Below are positions 24,175 to 33,000 of a stretch of 34,691 nt of DNA, piece after piece. The first letter of the stretch is position 1. Every line of letters starts with the position of its first letter. A program made the position numbers and the translations under genes. This DNA is from Liolophura sinensis (lineage: Eukaryota > Mollusca > Polyplacophora > Chitonida > Chitonidae), in contig NW_027018370.1 of the NCBI RefSeq assembly GCF_032854445.1, positions 1 through 34,691 of the forward strand, read 5' to 3'. Under the pieces are notes generated by a model. It had not been told where the DNA came from. It ran no database searches and saw only the letters and a program-made list of their open reading frames with translations.

Positions 24175-25235
24175 ATGAACCAACCTCGGATTGAGTCTCT
24201 CTTCAGTGGGGCGTGCACTGAAAAGGTAACTGCTAGTACTAACTCTGATATAGTCCAAAATGAAAATTCGAAGACGTCACCTGGAATTCCTGCTAGTAGT
24301 AACCTTGCTCAGCCCTCAAGAACGGTAATATCAAGATTTTCAGGAAAACGTAAACTGAATCTGGTCGCCAAAAATCCCAGCATTAAAAGATTGAATTCAT
24401 TACCCGACATTCAGTCCCTAATTTGTGCTGATCGATGTGAGGACGAAACCGAGTTATACGAGGTAACAAACGTCAAGGCTGGAACTGACACTAACTTTCT
24501 TACCGAGAGCATATTGACACCTCAAGTCAGCAAACATCTAAATTGCCTAATCCTGAATGCTGTAGAAACGGCTTTAAAACCACTAATTGAGCTAGTATCG
24601 TCGAGTAAGAATGACATAACAACCCTTGCACGTAAAAGTTGACAGTCTACAACTAGAAATTGCTGACAGGGATAAGACAATTTGTGAATGTAAGGCTGAA
24701 ATATCAGATCTAAAATCTGAACTGGCAATCGTCAATTCCCTACTCAGAAAAAGCTCAGAAGAAAATATGCGACAAAAGGATGAATTCCAGTCCCTTTTAG
24801 ACAGCCGAACAATATAGTAGACGAGAGTGTCTGCGGATTTCTGGCCTTTCACTTCAACCAGGTGAAACGACTGATGACGCGGTGTGCCGACTTGCAAGTC
24901 ATCTTAATATTGAAATGTGTAAAAAAGATATCTCGCGTTCACATTTTATTGGAAAAAACCAGTCCCAGATAATCGTTAGGTTTGTTTCGTACCGAACCAG
25001 ATCTGAACTGATTAGAGCACGTCCATTACTGAAGAGCGCCAATGGTTACACAGGGGTGTATATAAATGAAGATCTCACGAAAACTAGGTATAAGCTCTTT
25101 AAAAGATTACTTCAAAAGAAGAAAGAAGGTGTGATTTTCTCAGCCTGGACACACGACGGAAATGTGTTCTATTGTTCCCAAGACGGGGGAGTGAAGGTGC
25201 AGGTGGCTTCTGAATGGGATCTCGAGAACATGTAA
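24175..25235 (+). pseudogene. Retrotransposon ORF1 protein (coiled coil plus RNA-binding-like domain), two frame breaks
   Basis: ORF1 proteins of LINEs coat the element RNA and act as chaperones in the ribonucleoprotein. Coding runs through three frames: 24175 to about 24630, about 24626 to 24805, and about 24801 to the stop at 25233-25235, roughly 350 codons in all. The start is the ATG at 24175, after a CAACAACAACACC context. The first segment is polar, rich in Ser, Thr, Asn and Lys, and probably disordered. The second has heptad-like spacing of Leu and Ile (IADRDKTICECKAEISDLK) and looks like a coiled coil. The third contains RSHFIGK, IIVRFVSYRTRSELIRAR and VYINEDLTKTRYKLF, wording typical of the C-terminal half of L1-like and many invertebrate ORF1 proteins. 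Both breaks are net +1 (one extra base or two lost), so this copy cannot make the full protein. Confidence 0.85.
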
Positions 25236-26201
25236 TCAACCTGGTCAAATCACTTTTCCCGTGCAGGATACAGGAGTGTTCATACTTTAATCATTAAAGA
25301 CAGCCGACCGATGTGCTTTCTGTATAGTAACTCTGACTGTACATGCGTGTCTACTAACACAAAAGTGCGGTCTGCTGCCGTAACTTACGTAATAGCAGAT
25401 AATATGTACGCTACTCCAACACAAACTGCTGCTCAATGTCTCTCTCTAAAACACTTGACTTGATCAACAATATAGTACTCACAACGAATTGGTCTTGGAC
25501 ATGTGTAAATGGCCGTGTAAATGTACATGTATACATACATATATCCATATATCTGCATAAGTAAGCCCGAAAAATTAAAAAATTTATCTGATAGTTAAGA
25601 ATATATAAATGTATATATGCATTTGGCCATGACACATTAAATATTCCAGTTCAATTACCGGATAAATTTCAAATTAAACTACAAATATTAGGGAACAATA
25701 AATATATGAAGTAGACGGGAAAATGACGTCATTATGTTTGTGTACCAAGCTACAGGGTACCAAAAGTAAAAAGTCACGGTTAACAAAACGTACAATCTAT
25801 TTGTATTGTCTTTGACCATTTTTCAGTATCCTTCCAGTGAGCCCAAATCGTTGTTTATCCGATAAGTAGATAAATAATTACCATTCAAAACTATCCGGAA
25901 GATTGGCCCTCATTTCTGATTAATAGTTGTCTCCTTTAGGCAAATCCCAATTCTCTATATATAAGTTGAAAATACTCACCTTAGTGATAATATTTGTAAA
26001 CAAACTGTCATTGTTAATAAATTCCTCATGATACTTTATTGTGCCAGTAACCCACCTCTCCCTATACGCTTCTGTCTGGGACTGGTGCTTCTGAGGACGT
26101 ACTATGTACGCACCTTTACACCTCATATTTTTTGTGATTTATTTTGAAATTCTTACTTGTATGTACTGGACTATGTTACACGTGATCTTACCGATAACTA
26201 C
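25236..26201 (+). other. Non-coding spacer between ORF1 and ORF2
   Basis: This is 966 bp without a recognisable coding region. It is AT-rich, especially 25510-25720, with strings such as TACATGTATACATACATATAT. I see no terminal inverted repeats, no second reverse transcriptase and no satellite sequence that would mark a nested insertion. The ORF2 frame opens only after a stop at 26145-26147, so the spacer is not simply a decayed N-terminus in the ORF2 frame. A spacer this long is unusual next to LINEs whose ORFs almost touch. It might hold a ribosome entry signal or a second promoter, but nothing seen proves that. Confidence 0.6.
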
Positions 26202-26522
26202 ATGCGTAATAAACAAAAATTCGAGCTGTTATCAAGTGAGTACGATGGTAACCAGGCTAGAACATGTGCTTCTTTCTTTCTTAAATGTTGTTACGTCATG
26301 GATTACCTAAGTCAATATCGTGTGGCAATCGGGACTTGGTATAACTTTGTGTGCTGTAAAAGCAGGGTACACCTAATCAAACTTATAAACTTGCTGAATG
26401 AATTAACAGTGATTTGTAATGCTACTGACTCTTTACTATTTTGTGTTATTATAGGTATTCTTTGTAGGTTAAACAACTTGAATTACGTTTTAATTGTCAT
26501 TATCGCATTACTGCTGCGATGC

Positions 26523-26549
26523 GGAGATATACATAAAAATCCGGGACCA
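26523..26549 (+). other. 2A-like ribosome-skipping motif GDIHKNPGP
   Basis: Residues 108-116 of ORF2 read GDIHKNPGP, matching the 2A core D-(V/I)-E-x-N-P-G-P except for His in place of Glu. In known 2A peptides the ribosome skips the last Gly-Pro bond, which here would release an N-terminal piece of about 115 residues from the endonuclease-reverse transcriptase. 2A-like motifs at this position are known from CR1/L2-group elements of marine invertebrates. The upstream YVLIVIIALLLRC stretch is hydrophobic, like the leucine-rich lead-in of many 2A sequences and also like a signal peptide. Activity with His at this site is not certain. Confidence 0.75.
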
Positions 26550-26570
26550 CCAAGCTCGCATAACTTAAGA

Positions 26571-27254
26571 TGTTGTCATTTTAATGCTAGGAGCCTTCTG
26601 GCTCAGTCTGATGATCAAATGTCATCATATTCTAAGTTAGACGAAGTCTCAACCGTACTTGTAAATGAACATGATTACGATATTATTTGTGTAACAGAAA
26701 CTTGGCTTAGTTCTGCCATACCAGATGAAAGAGTTAATATAGAAGGGTACTACATTATAAGGAAAGGCAGAGATATTCATGGTGGGGGTGTTGCCATTTA
26801 TTGTAAGTCATCATTGAATATCACACGCAGATTAGATCTTGAAAATGAAAATGAAATGCTATGGATTACAATTGAATTGTTCAATAGAAGTGTATTAGTT
26901 GCTGTATGTTACCGCCCTCCTAACCAATCAACGGAATCACGGGATCTTTTTATTGATAACTTTGATTCTACTCTTACTTCTGTTATATCAGAAAACCCAC
27001 ATGCTTTACTAATATTTGGTGATTTTAACGATCGCTGCACTGATTGGAATAAATACCATGATAAGAGTGAATTAAAAATGAAACTTTTCGACCTTTTGGC
27101 TGGAAAAAATTTATTTCAAATACTGAATGAGCCGACAAGATATACGGAAGATAGTGCTTATTTATTAGATCTAATAATCACTGACAATATGAGATATGTA
27201 ATAGATTACGGAGTGGCTTGTCCCATGGCTAATCTTGACCACTGCACGATCTAT
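26571..27254 (+). other. ORF2 endonuclease domain (apurinic/apyrimidinic type)
   Basis: The expected APE-type motifs appear in order: HFNARSL with Asn128, TETWL with Glu166, GGGVAIY at 194-200, CYRPPN with Tyr237, GDFND with Asp274 and Asn276, LDLIITDN with Asp323, and NLDHCTIY with Asp346 and His347. The metal-binding Glu and the Asp/His pair are all present. The usual SDH motif reads LDH here, with Leu in place of Ser. This domain cuts the first strand at the target site. Confidence 0.88.
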
Positions 27255-27929
27255 TGTAAACTGGATGTTCTTTGCAATGATAAACCTAAATCTTTTAAAA
27301 GACATGTATGGGACCTTAAATGTGCTGATATAGACCGTCTACGTAACTTACTGTCTGTCTCACCCTGGGATATATGTGACGTTTTCACTGATATAAGTGA
27401 CAAAGTGTATGCATGGTCAAATCTTTTTCTGTCATGCAGTAAGGAAACTATCCCAAATAAAGAAATTACCGTGAGACCTCGCGACAAGCCCTGGATGACC
27501 AATGATGTGCGATATAAGTTACGAATTCGAAACAGATGCTTTAAAAAGTATAAAAGATCTAAAAATGAAAAAGATAAATTTCGCTTCTATATAGCCAGAA
27601 GGGAGGCCAACACAGCCAAAAGAGAGGCTATTCGTCGCTATGCTACACGTCTAAAAACCAAACTATCTGACCCAAATCTAGATACCAAGACTTACTGGTC
27701 TTCAATGAAATCAATGTTGGGTTCTAAAGCAAAACCTCCAATACCACCACTACTTGTAAATGGTAAAAATGTGTCCAGTGATATTGATAAGGCCAATGCT
27801 TTCGGTGCATTCTTTGCATCACATTCTGACCTTCCATCTCCTGTCCCCGACTTGCCGGACTTCTCCTTCGTTACTACAACTCGTTTAAACAGTATACAAA
27901 TAACTGAAAAGGAAGTCGGCCAGTGTCTC

Positions 27930-28860
27930 AGTTCGTTAAATACACAAAAGGCATCAGGTCCGGATGGGATCAGTAATTTTATGTTGCAGAGTGCAGCAGG
28001 AAGTATAACACCCTCGCTTACTAAACTATTTAACTCTTCATTACAAAACGGCGTCTTTCCGTCCGCGTGGAAAAGGTGCCGCGTTTGCCCAGTATTTAAA
28101 AAAGGTGATCGACATTGTATTTCTAACTACAGACCAGTATGTCTTCATCCATCGATATCCAAAGTATTTGAAAAAGTCGTCTATAAACATTTATATCAAT
28201 ATCTTACGATAAACAATATTCTTATTCCTCACAATGCAGGATTCAAAAGTGGTGATTCAACTATCTGTCAACTAACTAAAATCGTCCATAATATTTATAA
28301 AGGTTTAGACAACGGTAATGATATGTGTTTGGTATTCTTGGATGTGAGCAAAGCCTTTGACAAGGTTTGGCACACAGGTTTACTATTTAAGTTGAGGCAG
28401 ATGGGTATTGGAGGAATGTTACTGGCGTGGATAAATGATTACTTATCTGATCGATCAATCTCTGTTTGCCTCAACGGTAAAGAATCTAGCTCGAATCCTA
28501 CGTACTCAGGAGTTCCTCAGGGCTCTGTACTTGGTCCTTTGTTGTTTCTTATCTTCATAAATGATATAAATACTAATATTGAATGTGACATAAATATATT
28601 TGCTGACGACACATCCTTGTTAGAAGAAATTAAAGATTTACCAGTCTCAGAAACTAGACTGAACCGTGACCTTAGCAAGTTAGCATCGTGGGCAAATCAA
28701 TGGTGTGTCACATTCAATGCTCTTAAGACAGTTTATTTACTTGTATCATTAAAGGGAAATCCTTCCTATCCCAAACTGTATCTTAATGGCACGGAGGTGA
28801 AGAGCGTTCAGTCCCACAAACACCTTGGGATCTTTTTACAACACAATGGGAAATGGGACG
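27930..28860 (+). other. ORF2 reverse transcriptase domain
   Basis: The motifs of a non-LTR reverse transcriptase are in order: KASGPDGIS near residue 583, NYRPVCL near 642, FLDVSKAFDKVWH with catalytic Asp714, SGVPQGSVLGPLLF from 769, IFADD with the Asp802-Asp803 pair, and HLGIFL near 874. The tyrosine of the common YxDD box is Phe, which is frequent in this group. The frame is uninterrupted across the whole domain. Confidence 0.95.
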
Positions 28861-29536
28861 AACACATTAGAAACTTAGTTAATAAATGTAACAAAAAACT
28901 GAGTATTCTCAACCGATGTAAGAAATGCCTTACCCGAAAATGTTTGAAAACTCTATACTTCAGTCAAATAAGATCTACCATCGAATATGGTGACATCCTG
29001 TTTGATAATTGCGGTATAGTGTTGTCTCAAAAACTTGAAACAATTCAGCGAAGAGCTGCTCTTCTCTGTTCTGGGGGCCTACGTCGGACATCGTATAGTA
29101 AATTATTAAATGAACTAAGATGGGAACCCGCTTTATGTGAGACGTAGATCCCACAGAATTCTTCTTTTCCCTAAAATTATAAATGGGCTATCGCCTCCTT
29201 ATTTGAAAAAATTACTACCATGCGGAAATGAAGCTGTCGTCAGTACATACAATCTACGAAATAAGCACAACATCCGTCTTCCCAAAGGTCGTATCCAGTT
29301 GTACATGTCGTCATTTATTCCCCAAACAATTAAAGATTGGAATTCAATACGACTCTCTAGAAAAGCTTAAATCCTATCTTAAACCTAGTTTTGTTGACAG
29401 CATTACTATTTCCGTACTGTACGATTCTTTTGTAACATTTTCCTCGATACTGTATTGTAGGATGCGGATGGGACTGAGCGCTCTTCACGCAGACTTATTT
29501 ACCAATGGCCTTTCAGATAACCAGTCTGGTCATAAA

Positions 29537-29581
29537 TGTAATTACAAATGTGAAAATTCTCATCATTTTCTTATTGAATGT
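29537..29581 (+). other. ORF2 C-terminal Cys/His cluster
   Basis: In the third ORF2 frame the residues are Cys-x3-Cys-x3-His-His-x4-Cys, followed by PAYAAQR. Related elements often end with a similar HFL-xx-CPxY sequence, thought to help nucleic acid binding. It lies downstream of both frame breaks, so this copy would not translate it with the rest of ORF2. Confidence 0.6.
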
Positions 29582-29999
29582 CCCGCATATGCCGCTCAAA
29601 GGAAGCACATGTTCGACAGGTTTACTAAAACGATTTCTCCAAATGCTCACTTATCTATTTTCCTTCCGCATTGCTCAAAACATATCTCAAATATTTTACT
29701 TTTTGGAACAAATGACCTATCTCTTAAAGACAATAAAACCATATTCTGTTCTGTGCACAAATTCGTTCAAGATACTCGAAGATTTATCCATCGTACTCAC
29801 CAAATAGTTCAAACAAGCTCCTTTTAAGGTACAAAGTGCTAAGACTGAAACCCATTCCTAAATCTGTTTATATAATCGGTACTTAATGCAGTATATGAGT
29901 GTGTGCAGTATTGGATGCCTATGTGTATTGTAAATATTGTAAATATTTTATTCTTCACTATCAAGTTTTGATTATATTAATGTATGATGTATATAAGTT

Positions 30000-30042
30000 T
30001 GAGGAGACCCCCTAGTGATCCATGGGTTGTGGGATATCCTCA
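30000..30042 (+). other. 3' terminal hairpin of the retrotransposon
   Basis: TGAGGA at 30000-30005 can pair with TCCTCA at 30037-30042, and the inner CCC at 30008-30010 with GGG at 30031-30033, separated by a small internal loop. GGATATCC at 30032-30039 is self-complementary and offers an alternative fold. Position just before the tail suggests a recognition structure for the element's reverse transcriptase. Confidence 0.5.
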
Positions 30043-30049
30043 GTAAACA

Positions 30050-30055
30050 AATAAA
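30050..30055 (+). promoter_or_regulatory. Polyadenylation signal AATAAA
   Basis: A canonical AATAAA lies 27 bp before the end of the element, directly ahead of the AT-rich tail. Its strand and position agree with the element's transcription direction. Confidence 0.6.
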
Positions 30056-30082
30056 GAATTAAATTAAAAATTAAATTAAATT
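30056..30082 (+). repeat. AT-rich pentanucleotide tail (TTAAA-like repeats)
   Basis: The element ends in irregular TTAAA/AATTA repeats rather than a pure poly(A). Short simple-repeat tails are usual for CR1/L2-group elements and form during target-primed reverse transcription. Confidence 0.75.
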
Positions 30083-30088
30083 AATGCT
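30083..30088. repeat. Target-site duplication, right copy (AATGCT)
   Basis: AATGCT follows the element tail and continues directly into GCTGGTAAGAGG, the expected next part of the satellite monomer. The leading AA could instead belong to the AT-rich tail, so the true duplication may be four to six bases. Confidence 0.7.
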
Positions 30089-33000
30089 GCTGGTAAGAGG
30101 CTAATCCGACGTATTTTGTGGCGAGAAATCGAATGGTGCAAACCGCGTTGCTCTCCGACCAATACTTTTGGCTGTAGCCACAAATGAATAATCAATGATG
30201 TCAAGATCACGTGCCCAGCAACGGCTCTTACTCCATGGAAACCAAGGAAATTTGCAATTTTTCAACAGCTGGAGATGCCTGGCCCAATTGCGCATCCTTT
30301 GGCACCTTATTGATGTGGGTCAGTGTTCAATTGTACTTTTTACAGCGGATTGTATCAAGTACCTTGTGTTTTTTTATATACAAATGGTGTGGTTTTTCTA
30401 CATGTAGATAAAGACATTGAGTTTGTCTTCGACTTAGAAGTAAGACATTTGCTGGGTGAGTTAAATGGGCTTGGCCCAAAGATTTGACGTCGTCTGGGCT
30501 ACCGAAGGGCACATAACTTATAATGAAAAGTTGAATATAGTAATGACCAGTCGCGATTGTACATAGCTAATGTAGCCGATTTCAATTCGCAAAAAGACCA
30601 GGCAAAAATCCAAAAGTAGAAAAACTGTTCCAATGCTGCTGGTAAGAGGCTAATCCGACGTATTTTGTGACGAGAAATCGAATGGTGCAAACCGCGTTGC
30701 TCTCCAACCAATACTTTTGGCTGTAGCCACAAATGAATAATCAATGATGTCAAGATCACGTGCCCAGCAACGGCTCTTACTCCATGGAAACAAAGGAAAT
30801 TTGCAATTTTTCAACAGCTGGAGATGCCTGGCCCAATTGCGCATCCTTTGGCACCTTATTGATGTGGGTCAGTGTTCAATTGTACTTTTTACAGCGGATT
30901 GTATCAAGTACCTTGTGTTTTTTTTATATACAAATGGTGTGGTTTTTCTACATTTAGATAAAGACATTGAGTTTGTCTTCGACTTAGAAGTAAGACATTT
31001 GCTGGGTGAGTTAAATGGGCTTGGCCCAAAGATTTGACGTCGTCTGGGCTACCGAAGGGCACATAACTTATAATGAAAAGTTGAATATAGTAATGACCAG
31101 TCGCGATTGTACATAGTTAATGTAGCCGATTTCAATTAGCAAAAAGACCAGGCAAAAATCCAAAAGTAGAAAAACTGTTCCAATGCTGCTGGTAAGAGGC
31201 TAATCCGACGTATTTTGTGACGAGAAATCGAATGGTGCAAACCGCGTTGCTCTCCGACCAATACTTTTGGCTGTAGCCACAAATGAATAATCAATGATGT
31301 CAAGATCACGTGCCCAGCAACGGCTCTTACTCCATGGAAACCAAGGAAATTTGCAATTTTTCAACAGCTGGAGATGCCTGGCCCAATTGCGCATCCTTTG
31401 GCACCTTATTGATGTGGGTCAGTGTTCAATTGTGCTTTTTACAGCGGATTGTATCAAGTACCTTGTGTTTTTTTTATATACAAATGGTGTGGTTTTTTCT
31501 ACATGTAGATAAAGACATTGAGTTTGTCTTCGACTTAGAAGTAAGACATTTGCTGGGTGAGTTAAATGGGCTTGGCCCAAAGATTTGACGTCGTCTGGGC
31601 TACCGAAGGGCACATAACTTATAATGAAAAGTTGAATATAGTAATGACCAGTCGCGATTGTACATAGTTAATGTACCCGATTTCAATTCGCTAAAAGACC
31701 AGGCAAAAATCCAAAAGTAGAAAAACTGTTCCAATGCTGCTGGTAAGAGGCTAATCCGACGTATTTTGTGACGAGAAATCGAATGGTGCAAACCGCGTTG
31801 CTCTCCGACCAATACTTTTGGCTGTAGCCACAAATGAGTAATCAATGATGTCAAGATCACGTGCCCAGCAACGGCTCTTACTCCATGGAAACCAAGGAAA
31901 TTTGCAATTTTTCAACAGCTGGAGATGCCTGGCCCAATTGCGCATCCTTTGGCACCTTATTGATGTGGGTCAGTGTTCAATTGTACTTTTTACAGCGGAT
32001 TGTATCAAGTACCTTGTGTTTTTTTTATATACAAATGGTGTGGTTTTTCTACATGTAGATAAAGACATTGAGTTTGTCTTCCACTTAGAAGTAAGACATT
32101 TGCTGGGTGAGTTAAATGGGCTTGGCCCAAAGATTTGACGTCGTCTGGGCTACGAAGGGCACATAACTTATAATGAAATGTTGAATATAGTAATGACCAG
32201 TCGCGATTGTACATAGTTAATGTAGCCGATTTCAATTAGCAAAATGACCAGGCAAAAATCCAAAAGTGGAAAAACTGTTCCAGTGCTGCTGGTAAGAGGC
32301 TAATCCGACGTATTTTGTGAGGAGAAATCGAATGGTGCAAACCGCGTTGCTCTCCGACAATACTTTTGGCTGTAGCCACAAATGAATAATCAATGATGTC
32401 AAGATCACGTGCCCAGCAACGGCTCTTACTCCATGGAAACCAAGAAAATTTGCAATTTTTCAACAGCTGGAGATGCCTGGCCCAATTGCGCATCCTTTGG
32501 CACCTTATTGATGTGGGTCAGTGTTCAATTGTACTTTTTACAGCGGATTGTATCAAGTACCTTGTGTTTTTTTTTATATACAAATGGGTGTGGTTTTTCT
32601 ACATGTAGATAAAGACATTGAGTTTGGTCTTCGACTTAGAAGTAAGACATTTGCTGGGTGAGTTAAATGGGCTTGGCCCAAAGATTTGACGGTCGTCTGG
32701 GCTACCGAAGGGCACATAACTTATAATGAAAAAGTTGAATATAGTAATGACCAGTCGCGATTGTACATAGTTAATGTAGCCGATTTCAATTCGCAAAAGA
32801 CCAGGCAAAAATCCAAAAGTAGGAAAAAACTGGTTCCAATGCTGCTGGTAAGAGGCTAATCCGACGTATTTTGTGACGAGAAATCGAATGGTGCAAACCG
32901 CGTTGCTCTCCGACCAATACTTTTGGCTGTAACCACAAATGAATAATCAATGATGTCAAGATCACGTGCCCAGCAACGCTCTTACTCCATGGAAACCAAG

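Larger units (their letters stand above)
26202..29827 (+). pseudogene. Retrotransposon ORF2 polyprotein: 2A-like peptide, endonuclease, reverse transcriptase; two frame breaks near the C-terminus
   Basis: ORF2 nicks the target DNA and copies the element RNA in place. The frame is open from 26148. The first ATG is 26202, and a second candidate is 26298. The main frame runs to the TAG at 29145-29147 (981 codons from 26202). Numbering from that ATG: hydrophobic stretches at 77-88 and 95-105; 2A-like GDIHKNPGP at 108-116; endonuclease about 124-350; reverse transcriptase about 577-887. Similarity continues past the stop in the next frame (about 29137-29365, with YNLRN and DWNSI wording typical of this group) and then in the third frame to the TAA at 29825-29827, ending in a Cys/His cluster. 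Both breaks are net +1. The catalytic motifs of the two enzymes appear intact, but the C-terminal region would be lost. Confidence 0.94.
23932..30082 (+). mobile_element. Non-LTR retrotransposon, APE-endonuclease type, CR1/L2 group, inserted in the satellite
   Basis: The element is 6151 bp long and splits one satellite monomer. It has no terminal repeats. It has the two-ORF layout of a LINE: ORF1 with a coiled coil and an RNA-binding-like C-terminal domain, and ORF2 with an apurinic-type endonuclease followed by a reverse transcriptase with a FADD box. A Cys/His C-terminal region follows, and no RNase H domain is seen. The 3' end has a hairpin, AATAAA and a short AT-rich tail, and AATGCT is duplicated at both edges. 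The 5' end looks complete or nearly so, because a leader of 243 bp precedes ORF1. At least four frame breaks (two per ORF) make this copy unlikely to be autonomous. The group assignment comes from domain order and motif wording; the exact clade (CR1, L2, Crack, Rex1 or Daphne) cannot be fixed by eye. Confidence 0.93.
29828..30082 (+). other. 3' UTR of the retrotransposon
   Basis: This is 255 bp from the ORF2 stop to the insertion boundary. It is AT-rich with repeated TGTAAATATTGTAAATATT-like wording near 29930, then a hairpin, a polyadenylation signal and an AT-rich tail. In CR1/L2-group elements the 3' end is the part recognised by the reverse transcriptase, so it is usually the most conserved non-coding part of a family. 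Confidence 0.75.

Noticed and set aside
24600-24817. Programmed ribosomal frameshifting in ORF1
   Set aside because: No slippery heptamer or downstream structure is evident, and similar breaks occur in the ORF2 C-terminus, so ordinary mutation is simpler.
25411-26126. Minus-strand ORFs in the ORF1-ORF2 spacer as host or nested-element genes
   Set aside because: They are under 80 codons, low in complexity and without domains, in AT-rich DNA where such ORFs occur by chance.
26104-26310. Separate small ORF overlapping the start of ORF2
   Set aside because: It lies in another frame over the ORF2 N-terminus, has no recognisable domain and is best seen as a shadow.
29148-29827. RNase H domain after the reverse transcriptase
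   Set aside because: The sequence after the reverse transcriptase reads as the usual C-terminal region of CR1/L2-group elements with a Cys/His cluster; no RNase H motifs are seen.
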